Shown: positions 39,759 to 49,500, counted from the first letter of the stretch. The stretch: DNA of 64,000 nt from Streptomyces antarcticus (GCF_026627255.1 NZ_JAPNLM010000011.1:1-64000); one strand, 5' to 3'. Program-made: numbers and translations. Notes: a model not told the origin generated them from the letters alone.

Positions 39759-40540
39759 GAAGACATCCTGCGCGCCGACCTCACCGTCAACGATCTCTCC
39801 GTCCTCGTGGGCATGGCGGCCCGGCACCGGGTGAACACCCCCGCCTGGACCAGGCCGATTCGGACCTCGTCTGACGGGTACCGTGTTCCTGGAAGAGTGC
39901 GTACTGCTGCTCCGCCTCCCCACCCGCAACGAGGCGTACGGCTACGGTGTTGCCGTCGCGTACCTGGAAGCCTCCGGCGAATCGACACCACATACGAGTT
40001 GTTGATCATCAACATCCGGGCGCTGCGCCTGAACGCGTACGACATCGCCGATCGACTGCGATCCTGGCCAGCGTCAGCGTAGGACCTGCGACGTTAGGGC
40101 GTGGCTCGCGGCACGTGGGCCTCATGCCGCTACGGAAAGGCGGCGCGGCCGACGGCCGGTCGTAGTGGATCGCGTCATGCAGGTACCTGGCGCGCCGCGG
40201 TCGGGCTTCCGACGCACCTTCGCCGCCAGCACGGCCAGGGAACTTCTTGGCCCTCGTCGGGCTGCCCGCGCCTTGGCGGAGCACACTCGCCACGCATGCT
40301 TGAGGACCTTGACGAACTGGACCCGAGCCAGGTCCCATTGACCCATTCTGACCCGCGAACGCGGCCCGGTTGGCCGAAGTGTCCGGCGCGTCCAGCACGA
40401 ACCCGTCCCCCGCGAGGCCAGTGGCCCCAGGCGCCTCCGTGCCCGCGCAGACGAGGGCTCGCTAGGGATGTTTACGCCCAACTTATCGCATACCACTACG
40501 AGTTGCTCCACCACTCCATAGGAGTCCTGCTGGAACAGGT
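39759..40540. other. Gene-free stretch with unrecognised fragments
   Basis: About 780 bases. One plus frame reads RQEDILRADLTVNDLSVLVG immediately after the transketolase break, and another reads INIRALRLNAYDIADRLRSW near 40010-40065. Both are protein-like, but I cannot name them. No complete gene is visible. Confidence 0.4.
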
Positions 40541-40542
40541 CC

Positions 40543-40626
40543 ATGGCGAGCCGTGTGGACGCCACCCAGGAATCCCTCATGCGCCTCATGACCGTGAGCG
40601 CGGCAACCGACAACGAGCAGGTGTGA
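40543..40626 (+). pseudogene. C-terminal fragment of a monosaccharide ABC ATPase
   Basis: The frame MASRVDATQESLMRLMTVSA ending DNEQV and stop matches the usual tail of MmsA/XylG-type ATPases (ATQESLMR.MT). It ends 3 bases before the ATG of the permease at 40630, the normal spacing in such operons. Confidence 0.5.
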
Positions 40627-40629
40627 CGC

Positions 40630-41882
40630 ATGGCCCAGACCCAGACTTCCCATGCCGAGACGGGCACCGCCCTGAGAAGAAGCCCGGATACGGCGGCGGC
40701 GCCGGCGGCCGCCTGGGCCGGATGCTGGCCGATGCGATGCGCAGCAACATACGGCAGTACGGCATGCTCGTCGCGCTGGGACTGATCATCGTGCTGTTCC
40801 AGGTATGGACCGACGGGACGCTGCTCAAGCCGCTCAACGTCACCAACCTGATCCAGCAGAACGGCTACATCCTCATCCTGGCCATCGGCATGATGATCGT
40901 CATCATATCGGGCCACATCGACCTGTCGGTCGGTTCGCTGGCCGCCTTCGTGGGCGCGGCCGGGGCGGTGATGATGGTGCAGCACGGCATCTCCTGGCCC
41001 ATGGCGCTCGCGGTCGCGCTGCTCATCGGGGCGGCGGCGGGGGCGTGGCAGGGCTTTTGGATCGCGTACGTCGGCATCCCCTCGTTCATCGTGACGCTGG
41101 CCGGCATGCTGCTCTTCCGCGGTGGCACCCAGATTCTGCTGCAGGGCCAGTCGGTGGCACCGTTCCCCAAGGGATTCCGGCAGCTCAGCAGCGGCTTCCT
41201 GCCCGAGGCCGAACCTGAGACGAACTACCACAATCTGACGCTGCTGCTGGGCGCCGCCGTGCTCGCCGTGGCCGTCTTCCAGGAGTTCCGGGGCCGTCGG
41301 CAGGCCGCGAAGTTCGGGCTGGAGCTGCTGCCCAGGGGCCTCTTTGTCGTCAAGCTCGCCGCGATAGCGGCAGCCGTGACGGTCTTCACGCTGCTGCTGG
41401 CGAGCTACCACGGTTTCCCGATCGTGCTGCTCATCCTCGGCGGCCTGCTGGTCGCCTTCGGCTACGTCATGCGCAACTCCATCCTCGGCCGGCACACCTA
41501 CGCGGTCGGCGGGAACGCCGGCGCGGCCCGGCTGTCGGGCGTCAAGAGCAAGCGGGTCGTCTTCCTGGCCTTCGTCAACATGGGTGTCCTGGCCGCGCTG
41601 GCCGGTCTGGTATTCGCCGCCCGGCTCAACGCGGGCACACCGCAGGCCGGTATCAACTTCGAACTGGAGGCGATCGCGGCGGCCTTCATCGGGGGCGCCT
41701 CGGCCTCCGGGGGCGTGGGCACCGTATTCGGCGCGATCATCGGCGGTCTGGTGCTCGGTGTGCTGAACAACGGCATGTCGCTGGTCGGCATCGGCACCGA
41801 CTTCCAGCAGGTCATCAAGGGCCTGGTGCTCCTCGCGGCGGTCGGCTTCGACGTCTACAACAAGCGCAAGATCGGCTCCTGA
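40630..41882 (+). pseudogene. Multiple monosaccharide ABC permease (MmsB/GguB type), frameshifted
   Basis: The natural start ATG 40630 (MAQTQTSHAETGTA) is out of frame with the rest; one base is gained or lost near 40668, after which PEKKPGYGGGAGGRLG continues. The body is complete: MIVIISGHIDLSVGSLAAFV, FIVTLAGMLLFRGGTQ, YAVGGNAGAARLSGVKSKRV, AIAAAFIGGASASGGVGTV, ending FDVYNKRKIGS. An internal ATG at 40722 could still give a 386-aa permease. The family transports xylose, glucose or arabinose-type sugars with a partner ATPase and binding protein, both missing here. Confidence 0.7.
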
Positions 41883-41984
41883 CCCTGTCCCTCGCTCCGA
41901 GAAAGGCGACGCTCCCCTCCTCCGAAGGGGCCGCCGCCGTTCTCGCGAGCCATCTCCGGGCCGAGCCGCCGCCGACGGTGAGGT

Positions 41985-42690
41985 CGGCCGTGCGGGACAT
42001 GATGTCGGTGTTGTACGCGTGGCCGTTGTCGCGCCGCTCGTTGTTGGAGTAGTGCGGGGTCAGCAGGTGGCGGCCCGCCTCGGCGGCGCGGACGGTGAAG
42101 GTCGCGGTGTTACCGGCCCCGTTGCCCAGCCAGCCGACGTAGCTGCCCTCGCTGGCGTGCGGGAGTTCACCAGCCTGGCCGCGCCAGTCAGCGCGGCGCT
42201 CGCTCCCTCGTGGACGGCGACACCGTCCGTGTCTCCGGTCCCCGACACGTCCAGGGAGCGCAGCGGAACCTCTACCTCGGCAGCCGCGGTCACGGCGATC
42301 CGGTTGTTGCCCTGGATGAGGAACAGCCGCGCGGAGATGTTGTGGCTGACGGTCACCGACGCCCCGTGCAGCGAAAGGTCGACCGCCCGGCCGGCGCTCG
42401 GCCGCACCGTGTCGTAGCCGTCGCGCGGCGCGTACACGTCGAAGACCGCGCGGTCGCCCCCACGGAGTGTCAGCGTGCCGGTGCCGTTGGCGCCCGTCCT
42501 GGTGTAGTCGAAGGCGGGACGGCCGCTGATGTCGGCGAGCGTAGCCTCGTAGGTGGTGACGGCGGTGAGGTGTTCGGCCAGGTCGATACGGTCGAGGGTG
42601 GCCTCGCCGGTGTCCCTGGCAAGGGTGAGGGTGTGGGCGCCGGCCGTGAGATCGACGGTCAGGTCCTTTCGGGCGCGGTACGTTCCGGGG
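41985..42690 (-). pseudogene. Secreted enzyme fragment with CBM-like tail
   Basis: The minus strand shows a beta-rich region (DLTAGAHTLTLARDTGEATL, FDVYAPRDGYDTVRPSAG, HNISARLFLIQGNNRIAV), then after a frameshift near 42165 EGSYVGWLGNGAGNTATFTV and HLLTPHYSNNERRDNGHAYN, resembling CBM35-type carbohydrate-binding modules that bind via Asn/Tyr loops. Neither a start nor a catalytic domain remains. Given the neighbours it was probably part of an arabinan or xylan enzyme. Confidence 0.5.
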
Positions 42691-42944
42691 CTCCGGTGGG
42701 GCTGCGCCTGATCAAGGACAGCCGGCTTATCTGCGAGGTGTCCGATCCCAGCCAGACCCAGCCGCATCTGCGGCGTGCCCAGCTCACCGACGAGGGCGGG
42801 CGGGGCCTGTTCCTGGTGGCGCAGGTGACTCACCGCTGGGGCAGCCGTTACACCGGGACGGGAAAGACCATCTGGACCGAGCAGTTGCTCGAAGGCGTGG
42901 AGCTCGATTTCGGCGACCTTGACCTGGATGTCGACCTGACATGA
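42691..42944 (+). pseudogene. C-terminal fragment of a SpoIIE phosphatase/ATPase-type regulator
   Basis: Reads GLRLIKDSRLICEVSDPSQT, then HLRRAQLTDEGGRGLFLVAQ and KTIWTEQLL. This is the HATPase (RsbW-like) end found at the C-terminus of Streptomyces PAS/GAF-SpoIIE phosphatases: EVSD is the N2-box region and DEGGRGLFLV the G1 box. The upstream part is missing. Confidence 0.65.
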
Positions 42945-42986
42945 AGCCGAGGGCCGCGCTCCGGGTTCGGGGACGCGGCCCGGCGG

Positions 42987-44435
42987 TCACTGCAGGTGGA
43001 AGGTGGCGTCCGCTCGGGCGAGCGTGGAGCCGACCGGCTGGACGTAGAGCCGGAAGTCGAGGTGGCGCACGAAGTGCCCCGTCCGACTGTAGGACTCGTA
43101 GGAAACGCCTGCGGAGTCGGCCAGGCCGGGCCGCTGGTGGAAGGTGGCGCTTTCCTTGAAGGCCGCGCTGCCGTCGTTCTTCTCGACCCACACCTCGCCG
43201 TTCTTGTCGCGGAGGAAGTGGCCGGGGTAGTTCGCGGACTCCAGCGAGACGGCGCCGCTACCGGACAGGCCCGGCACCGTCCGGAACTGCGAGTCGGCGA
43301 GGTTGGTGACGTTCGGCTCCAGCTTGCCCCGGAACTCCCAGTGACGGATGTAGCGGTCGGGGTAGTTGTGCGAGGCCAGCCGTGTGGGGGTGACACCGTC
43401 GGCGACCGGGAGACCGAAGTTGGGCGTGCCGTCGGCGTTCCAGTACAGCTTCTGCACGCGGGTACGGCGGTTGGGGTCGTTGAGCGGGTCGCCGCTGATG
43501 TCCTTGTAGCCGCGGTCGTGGTAGACGAGGATGTCGCTCCGGCCGTCCTCGGACTTGGTGAAGAAGTTGTGTCCCGGCCCGTACTGGCCGGTGGCCTCGT
43601 TGCTTTTGAACACCGGGGTCGGGCTCTTCGTCCAGGCCGCCGGGTCCAGCAGGTTGGCGGAGGCGGACGCGGAGAGCAGGCCGAGGCAGTAGTTGCTGTC
43701 GGTCGCGGACGCGGAGTAGCTGAGGAAGACCTTGTCGCCGCGCCGGATGAAAGCCGGGCCCTCGTTGACCTTGAAGCCGACCGTCTCCCAGCTGTACGTG
43801 GGGACCGTCAGCCGGACCGGTGTGCCGGAGATCGTCGTGGGGCTTGCCATCTTGGCGATGTAGACGTTGGAGTTGGTCGCGATGGCCGGGTCGTGCTGGG
43901 CCCAGCTGAGGTACCGGGTGCCGCCCACTGTGAAGGTGGTGGCATCCAGCGCGAAGCTGTCCATCGGGGTGGCGATCCTGCCCTTCTCGGCCCAGCTGCC
44001 CGTCATCGGGTTGGCGGCGGAGCTTTCCAGGGCGTACATCCGGATCTTCCAGATGTCGTCGGCCCGGCCGGCGGCGAAGTACACGTACCACTTGCCGTCG
44101 ATGAAGTGGATCTCCGGTGCCCAGATGTGCGCGCCCATCTCGCCGGCCGCGTGCTTGGTCCAGATGACGGCCTCGGGGGCGGTGGACAGGCCCTGGATGG
44201 TGGTGGCCCGGCGCAGGATGATGCGGTCGTACTCGGGGGCGGTCGCGGTGAAGTAGTAGTAGCCGTCGGTGTGTTTGTGGATTTGTCCGTCGGCGCGCTG
44301 GTTGGCCAGTGGGTTGGTGTACGAGACGGCCGGAGCGGCGGGGGCGGCGGCCTGGGCAGGCAGCGGGAGCAGGAAACCGGCCATGAGGGCGACACCGGCG
44401 GTAAGGACACCCGGGAGTGTGCGCGGTATGTGCAT
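42987..44435 (-). CDS. Secreted GH43 exo-alpha-L-arabinofuranosidase with CBM42
   Basis: 482 aa from ATG at 44435 (GAGGAAG RBS). Signal peptide to about residue 30. GH43 five-blade propeller about 37-335: YTNPLANQRADGQIHKHTDG (catalytic-base Asp region), HIWAPEIHFIDGKWYVYFAA (pKa-modulating Asp region), KVNEGPAFI (acid Glu). Residues about 345-482 form an AbfB/CBM42 beta-trefoil: SLESANYPGHFLRDKNGEVW, VSYESYSRTGHFVRH, typical for binding arabinofuranose side chains. The architecture matches the exo-1,5-alpha-L-arabinofuranosidase Araf43A of S. avermitilis. It probably releases arabinofuranose for the YtfQ-like importer. Confidence 0.85.
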   Translation of the reverse strand: MHIPRTLPGVLTAGVALMAGFLLPLPAQAAAPAAPAVSYTNPLANQRADGQIHKHTDGYYYFTATAPEYDRIILRRATTIQGLSTAPEAVIWTKHAAGEMGAHIWAPEIHFIDGKWYVYFAAGRADDIWKIRMYALESSAANPMTGSWAEKGRIATPMDSFALDATTFTVGGTRYLSWAQHDPAIATNSNVYIAKMASPTTISGTPVRLTVPTYSWETVGFKVNEGPAFIRRGDKVFLSYSASATDSNYCLGLLSASASANLLDPAAWTKSPTPVFKSNEATGQYGPGHNFFTKSEDGRSDILVYHDRGYKDISGDPLNDPNRRTRVQKLYWNADGTPNFGLPVADGVTPTRLASHNYPDRYIRHWEFRGKLEPNVTNLADSQFRTVPGLSGSGAVSLESANYPGHFLRDKNGEVWVEKNDGSAAFKESATFHQRPGLADSAGVSYESYSRTGHFVRHLDFRLYVQPVGSTLARADATFHLQ

Positions 44436-44476
44436 GGTTCTTCCTCTTCTCTGACGGAGTTGCGGGGCGGGCGGGG

Positions 44477-45997
44477 TCAGCCGGCCCGGAGCTGCCACTG
44501 CTGGCAGGCATTGCCCAGCCACTTCCACAGCCGTACGTCTGCGCCGTCCTCCTTCGAGCAGTTGGCGACGTCGGCGACGTTGCCGGTGTGGGCGTTGGCG
44601 AGGCGGATCCAGCCGCTGTCGCCGGCGATCAGACGGAACCGCTGGCAGGCGTTGTTCAGCCACTGCCACTGGCGCAGGTCGGCGCCGTCGGCGGTGGAGC
44701 AGTCCGCGACGTCGAGGACCTTGCCGGTCGCCACGCTGACCAGTCGGCTCGTGTCGTCGGCCTGGTCCTCAATGCGCCACTTCTGCGCGGTGGCGCCGTT
44801 GCAGGCCCACTGGCGTACGTTGGCCCCGTCGGCTGCCGACCCGTTGGCGAGGTCCAGGCACTTGCCGCTGTCGCGGTTGACCAGGGTGAAGGAGTCGGAC
44901 GCCGTCCCGGACTCACCGGAGGGGGCGGGGAGCCGGGTGCCGGTGGCCACCGGGGTGCCGAAATTGGGCGTACCGTCCGCGTTCCACGTGAACTTCTGCG
45001 CGCGGGTGGTACGGCGGTTGTCGCAGCCGCCCGCGGCGCTGTCGTTGGCGTGGTAGACGATCCAGCTCTCGGTGCCGTCCGGCGAGGTGAAGAAGCCGTT
45101 GTGGCCGGGCCCGAACACGCCTGCCGCGTCATTGCGCTGGAAGACCGGCGTCGGCTTCTTCGTCCACGATGACGCGCTCAGCGGGTCGCTCCCGGTCAGT
45201 TCCAGCAGACCCAGCTTGTAGTCGGGGGTCTGGCATCCGGAGGCCGAGAAGGTGAGGAAGGTCCGGCCGCCCCGGTACAGCGGCGCGGGACCCTCGTTGA
45301 CGTGGTTGCCGCTCTGCGTCTCCCAGCCGTGGGTGGGAGAGGAGATGATCCGGAAGCCGCCGCTGAGGGTGTAGGGGCTGCTGAGCGGGGCGATGACCAG
45401 GCTCTGCCGGCTGCCGTTCATGAACCCGCTGCCGAGCAGGTAGAGGCGGCCGCCCACGCGCAGCAGACTCGCGTCGATCAGCCACCCCCCGGGGTCCAGT
45501 CCGGGGCCGGTCAGGGTGTTCTTGTGGGTGTACGGGCCCAAGGGGTCGCTGCCGGCGCTCTGGAGCACGTGGGTGCGCTGGGAGTCGCAGCACGGGTCAC
45601 CGGTCTTTCCGGCGGAGTAGTACAGGTACCAGCGGCCGTCCACGAAGTGCATCTCGGGGGCCCACATGTTGGTGCCGCGCGAGGGCGTGCTGTCGGCCCA
45701 CAACTGCACGCTCGGCGCGCTCGACAGCCCGGCCAGCGTCGGTGACTTGCGCATGGTCAGCTCACCGGTGAACGAGCTGGCGGCCAGGTAGTAGTTACCG
45801 TCGTGGTACTCGATCCACGGGTCGGCACCCTTCTGCGTCTTCACCGGGTTGGTGAACGTCGTAACTGCGGCCTGCGGGGCCGCCGCGGCGATACCGCCGG
45901 CCGTGAGAGCGGTGGACAGCAGTCCTAGGAGCGCGAGCGTCAAAGCGAGCCAAGCGCCGGGGCGGGGGGAGCGGGAACGGGGGGAATAGCGGGTCAC
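44477..45997 (-). CDS. Secreted GH43 arabinosidase/xylosidase with ricin-type CBM13
   Basis: 506 aa from GTG at 45997 (GAAGGGA RBS). Signal peptide (PGAWLALTLALLGLLSTALT). GH43 propeller about 45-340: FTNPVKTQKGADPWIEYHDG, MWAPEMHFVDGRWYLYYSAG, HVNEGPAPL. Residues about 375-506 are a ricin B trefoil (CBM13) with the QxW repeats VRQWACNGATAQKW, LRQWQWLNNACQRF, VRLWKWLGNACQQW. It probably hydrolyses arabinofuranosyl or xylosyl linkages in arabinan or arabinoxylan. It lies 41 bp upstream of the other GH43 gene and is likely co-transcribed from the operator-bearing promoter at 46163. Confidence 0.84.
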   Translation of the reverse strand: MTRYSPRSRSPRPGAWLALTLALLGLLSTALTAGGIAAAAPQAAVTTFTNPVKTQKGADPWIEYHDGNYYLAASSFTGELTMRKSPTLAGLSSAPSVQLWADSTPSRGTNMWAPEMHFVDGRWYLYYSAGKTGDPCCDSQRTHVLQSAGSDPLGPYTHKNTLTGPGLDPGGWLIDASLLRVGGRLYLLGSGFMNGSRQSLVIAPLSSPYTLSGGFRIISSPTHGWETQSGNHVNEGPAPLYRGGRTFLTFSASGCQTPDYKLGLLELTGSDPLSASSWTKKPTPVFQRNDAAGVFGPGHNGFFTSPDGTESWIVYHANDSAAGGCDNRRTTRAQKFTWNADGTPNFGTPVATGTRLPAPSGESGTASDSFTLVNRDSGKCLDLANGSAADGANVRQWACNGATAQKWRIEDQADDTSRLVSVATGKVLDVADCSTADGADLRQWQWLNNACQRFRLIAGDSGWIRLANAHTGNVADVANCSKEDGADVRLWKWLGNACQQWQLRAG

Positions 45998-46162
45998 GGT
46001 TGTCCCTTCAGGGCGGCGGCGTTCCGCGCAGGCCGGCACTGCTGGGCGCACCGGCCGGACGACGGGGTAGCCCGAGAACGCTCGCGGCGGATACACATGG
46101 AACGCGACCCGACGTGCTGGAGCACAACGACAATCGAGGCCACGTTGCCACGGTGTTAGCAG

Positions 46163-46178
46163 ATTGTTAACGCTCACA
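46163..46178. promoter_or_regulatory. Arabinose-locus operator, site 4 (GH43 operon)
   Basis: ATTGTTAACGCTCACA differs from the araB site by one core base (G to A) and lies about 165 bases before the first GH43 gene, linking the secreted enzymes to the arabinose regulator. The rest of 45998-46360 holds no gene. Confidence 0.7.
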
Positions 46179-46361
46179 CCCGGCGGGTCAAGGTCTCCGA
46201 CAGAATCGGCGCACAACGACAGTGGCCCCGGACCGGAGGCCGATTCGATGCGGCGCATTGTTATGACGCGACATCAGTGGGCCTTAAGTCCGGTCTTCCT
46301 CGGTTCGTGGTCGCTCGATCGTGGGACTGATCGCCGTTCGGGCCGTCCGGTGGGCATGTAC

Positions 46362-47134
46362 ATGTCGAAATGCGGGCGGGAAGAGAGAGCCGTATCTCAG
46401 CGACGTGTCGGACGGGCAGTGAGCGTTGATCGAGCCGATGATCACGGCCTGGAAGCAGGACAGGGTGGCACGGTCGGCGACTGGGGATCCCGGGTCCTGC
46501 GACCTCCGTGAGGTCGTGAACGCGATCTGCTATCAGAACCGGACGGGCTGTCAGTGGCGCTTCCTGCCGCATGACTTCCCGGCCTGGTCGGCGGTCTTCT
46601 ACTACTTCAGGCTGCGGCGTGAGGACGGGCTTGACCAGCGGATCCAGGAACTCCCGCGCTGCCAGGTTCGGGAGAGGCCCGGTCGATTAGAGGACCCGTC
46701 CCTCGTGATCATCGACACCCAGTCCGTCCGCGCCGCGGCGGGTGTCCCGAAGACCACGACGGGGCTGGACGCGAACAAGAAGGTCTCGGGGCGCAAGCGG
46801 GGACTGGCCGTCGACGTTCTGGGGCTGATCATCGGCGTCGTCGTCATGGCCGCCTCCGCGAGCACGACAACGCCGCCGGCACCGCCCTGCTCGACCAGGC
46901 CGCCGAGCGGTGCGGGATGCGCCTGGAGAAGGCCCTGGTGGACCAGGGCTTCAGGGATGAAGTCAGCATCCACGGCGCCCTGCTGGACATCGACGTCGAG
47001 ATCGTCCGCCGCAACCCCGCTGACCAGGGCAAAGGGTTTGTCCCGCAGCCGAAGCGGTGGGTGGTCGAGCAGACGAACGGCACGCTGATGCTGCACCGGC
47101 GCCTGACCCGTGAATACGACCACCGGCCCATGCC
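46362..47134 (+). pseudogene. IS5-family transposase, multiply broken and truncated
   Basis: Starts at ATG 46362 (MSKCGR), shifts frame, then reads YLSDVSDGQ with TGA (about 46420) in place of Trp before ALIEPMITAWKQDR. Continues CQWRFLPHDFPAWSAVFYYF, VIIDTQSVRAAAGV (first Asp) and ANKKVSGRKRGLAVDVLGLI. Another frameshift near 46860 leads to LVDQGFRDEV (second Asp) and RWVVEQTNGTLMLHRRL (Glu). It breaks off at YDHRP. It is related to the 5677 transposase (SDLSDARWALIEP). Ends not located. Confidence 0.75.
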
Positions 47135-47277
47135 CATGGAACGTGCGAGTTCGGGAAGCCTCTTCGCCCCGATGCCGAACATGAGGTCCTTCCCTCCGGA
47201 AGAGGGACGCGACGGGCCGTCGCCCAATCCGGCGGCAGCGGCGGACAGCCTTGCCTCGGCCTGCGCCGGGAGTGTGG

Positions 47278-47859
47278 TCAGAGGTGGGAGGCGATGGCGG
47301 GCAGGAGGTCCTTGAAGGTGCGACCGGAGGCCGGCTCCCCGATCGCGGACATGCTCCACCCCGCACCGGAGCGGTGCACCTTGGCCATCACCTGCGCGGT
47401 GTACTTGCCGCCGCCGGAGAGCGTGTAGCGGGCCAGCTCCTGACCGTTGCTCTCGTCGATGAGGCGGCAGAATGCGTTCTCCACCTCGGCGAAGGTCTGC
47501 CCGGTGAAGGAGTTGACGGTGAAGACGATCTGGTCGACGTGCACCGGTACCCGCGCCAGGTCCACGAGGATCGACTCGTCGTCCCCACCCTGTCCGGCGC
47601 CGCCCACGAGGTTGTCGCCGGTGTGACGCACCGACCCGTCCTTGCTGACCAGCTGCTGGAAGAAGACCACGTCCACCGGCTCCTGGCCTGCGAAGAGCAC
47701 CGCGGAGGCGTCCAGGTCGATCTCCCGGGCGGTCATGCGGGCGATGAAGCCCTTGCGTGGGGCGGCCTGCCATCCCAGCCCCATCCGGACCACGCTGAGT
47801 GTGCCGCCGCCGGACTTCTCCAGGCTGATCTGCTGGCCCTTGCTGAGATTGATTCCCAC
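47278..47859 (-). CDS. TerD-family protein 1
   Basis: 193 aa from GTG at 47859 (GGAGGACACCA before it). TerD fold: GINLSKGQQISLEKSG, LTVVRMGLGW-type strand, EIDLDASAVLF with acidic calcium ligands, VRHTGDNLVGGAGQGGDDES (the second calcium loop, DDE), FTVNSFTGQTFAEVENAFCR. TerD proteins are calcium-binding stress proteins tied to tellurite, phage or membrane stress, and several are used in Streptomyces development. Paralogous to the 48170 gene on the same strand. Confidence 0.85.
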   Translation of the reverse strand: MGINLSKGQQISLEKSGGGTLSVVRMGLGWQAAPRKGFIARMTAREIDLDASAVLFAGQEPVDVVFFQQLVSKDGSVRHTGDNLVGGAGQGGDDESILVDLARVPVHVDQIVFTVNSFTGQTFAEVENAFCRLIDESNGQELARYTLSGGGKYTAQVMAKVHRSGAGWSMSAIGEPASGRTFKDLLPAIASHL

Positions 47860-47927
47860 TGGTGTCCTCCTGGTTCTCGGGGCCGAAACGCTTCGGCCCG
47901 GTACCGCGTTGGCTCACCCAAGCCGAA

Positions 47928-47943
47928 TCTACAGCACTGTAGA
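47928..47943. promoter_or_regulatory. Dyad operator before TerD 1
   Basis: TCTACAGCACTGTAGA: half-sites TCTACA and TGTAGA separated by four bases, 68 bases before the TerD 1 start. The same dyad precedes TerD 2. Confidence 0.75.
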
Positions 47944-48121
47944 ATCTGATGGCAGAGGGCACTCGTGAGGGACGTCGGCCCCCCGGACCGGGGGCCCGCA
48001 TGATTGTCCGGAACCTGCGGTGCGCGGATCGCTGCGAGTCCGCAGTACCGGCTCATATTGCCGAGAGGGACCGGTGCCTTCATGAAGACCACCGGATGAG
48101 TGAATGGGGCATCGTCACGTC

Positions 48122-48156
48122 CTGTGGGCAGGCCACGGCAGGGCCCGCCCACAGGC
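48122..48156. terminator. Terminator after TerD 2
   Basis: CCTGTGGGCAGGCC (48122-48135) pairs with GGCCCGCCCACAGG (48143-48156) at 13 of 14 positions, just past the leftward stop at 48170. The two terD genes are therefore probably separate transcripts. Confidence 0.7.
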
Positions 48157-48169
48157 GTTCTCTGATCGG

Positions 48170-48745
48170 TCAGACGCCGACGCCGAAGTCGGCGGCAATC
48201 CCTGAGAGGCCCGAGGCGTAGCCCTGGCCAACCGCGCGGAACTTCCACTCGGCGCCGCTGCGGTAGAGCTCACCGAAGACCATCGCGGTCTCGGTAGAGG
48301 CGTCCTCGGAGAGGTCGTAGCGGGCGATTTCCGCCCCGCCGGCCTGGTTGACGACGCGGATGAACGCGCCCCTCACCTGGCCGAAGCTCTGGTTGCGGGT
48401 TTCGGCGTCGTGGATGGAAACCGGGAAGACGATCTTGTCGACGTCTGCGGGCACGGTGGCGAGGTCGACCTTGACGACCTCGTCGTCCCCCTCGCCCTCA
48501 CCCGTGAGGTTGTCTCCGGTGTGCTCGACGGAGCCGTCGGGGCTCTTGAGGTTGTTGTAGAAGACGAAGTGCTGGTCGGAGGGGACCTTCCCGGACGCGT
48601 TCACCAGCAGGGCGCTGGCGTCGAGGTCGAAGTCGACCCCGGTCGTCGTCCGAATATCCCAGCCCAGGCCGACCAGTACGGCCGTCAGGCCCGGGGCCTC
48701 CTTGCTCAGCGAAACATTGCCACCCTTGGACAGACTCACACCCAT
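48170..48745 (-). CDS. TerD-family protein 2
   Basis: 191 aa from ATG at 48745 (AAAGGGA RBS). MGVSLSKGGNVSLSKEAPGL, VGLGWDIRTTTGVDFDLDAS, EHTGDNLTGEGEGDDEVVKV and FPVSIHDAETRNQSFGQVRG are the canonical TerD blocks with the two acidic calcium sites. It is closer to the classic TerD/TerE consensus than TerD 1. No terZABC genes are nearby, so this is a stand-alone pair. Confidence 0.88.
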   Translation of the reverse strand: MGVSLSKGGNVSLSKEAPGLTAVLVGLGWDIRTTTGVDFDLDASALLVNASGKVPSDQHFVFYNNLKSPDGSVEHTGDNLTGEGEGDDEVVKVDLATVPADVDKIVFPVSIHDAETRNQSFGQVRGAFIRVVNQAGGAEIARYDLSEDASTETAMVFGELYRSGAEWKFRAVGQGYASGLSGIAADFGVGV

Positions 48746-48808
48746 GCGACATCCCTTTCACATTGTCCGCGGGACGGCTTTCGACCGGCCCGTCGACTCG
48801 AAAGAAAA

Positions 48809-48824
48809 TCTACAACACTGTAGA
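48809..48824. promoter_or_regulatory. Dyad operator before TerD 2
   Basis: TCTACAACACTGTAGA, the same half-sites and spacing as at 47928-47943, 63 bases before the TerD 2 start. Two paralogues with matching dyads at the same distance imply one regulator. Confidence 0.75.
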
Positions 48825-49004
48825 AACCTGAGTCACGAACCCGAACGCCCCGCAGTCGCGCTTTACGCCATTCCACTCACTGGTCACTTTCAACCACACA
48901 GGAGGATCCACCGCCGGGATGGACACGGGCTGCGCGGCGAGCCGGCCGGGGCGCCTTGCTGCACCCGGCCCAACGCCCTGGACACCGCCTCAGCGCCGGC
49001 CCTT

Positions 49005-49042
49005 CGCGGGCGGCCGGCGCGGGCGGCCGGCGCGGGCGGCCG
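49005..49042. repeat. 13-bp tandem repeat, three copies
   Basis: CGCGGGCGGCCGG three times in a row (the last copy one base short). No gene is evident around it between 48825 and 49150. Confidence 0.6.
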
Positions 49043-49159
49043 CTTCCCCTGACGAGGGGCGGAAAGGCCATGCCCGGGGTTCCGCCCGTAGGTGACGCGG
49101 GCCCGGTCCGCGCCCGGACACCCCGCTCGCGGCGTCAGCGGCCGGGTGCCGGTGACGCC

Positions 49160-49500
49160 GTCAGCGGGTACGCCCCGTGCCCCTGGCCGGTGCCGCCTGC
49201 TGCCGGTGGGCGGGGACGGCGGCTTCCGCCGGGGCCGGCTGGCCTGGGGTCGGGCCGCGGCGGCGGGTGTCGTGGTGGAGCGGGAGCGGGCCGCCGTCGG
49301 GGAGACGCGGACGCAGGACGCGGGTGCGGCCGGGGTGGAGGGCGGGGTGGAGGGCGGTGTCGTCAGGGAGTGCAGGGTCGCGTCCACGAGACGCCCGACC
49401 GTGGTGGAGTGCGGTGCCCGAGTGGGGGCGGCCTGCTTGACGAGGCGCCATGGAGATCGGCCCGCATCGGACCGCCCGCTCGCCGGCACCGATCGAGGGC
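49160..49500 (-). pseudogene. Fragment of dispersed unknown family, copy 4
   Basis: The minus strand reads VGRLVDATLHSLTTPPST and, in another frame, VPAHRQQAAPARG. The same two blocks recur in the 55860-56381 copy (RMVLTTHLALTTP and VPAHRQQAAPRRR) and are supported by nucleotide similarity on the plus strand (GCCTGCTGCCGGTG in both). No intact frame. Probable relic of the same gene family as copies 1-3. Confidence 0.35.

Noticed and set aside
47278..48745. A tellurite-resistance operon
   Set aside because: Only two terD-like genes with separate promoters; no terZ, terA, terB or terC and no biosynthetic ter-associated genes.
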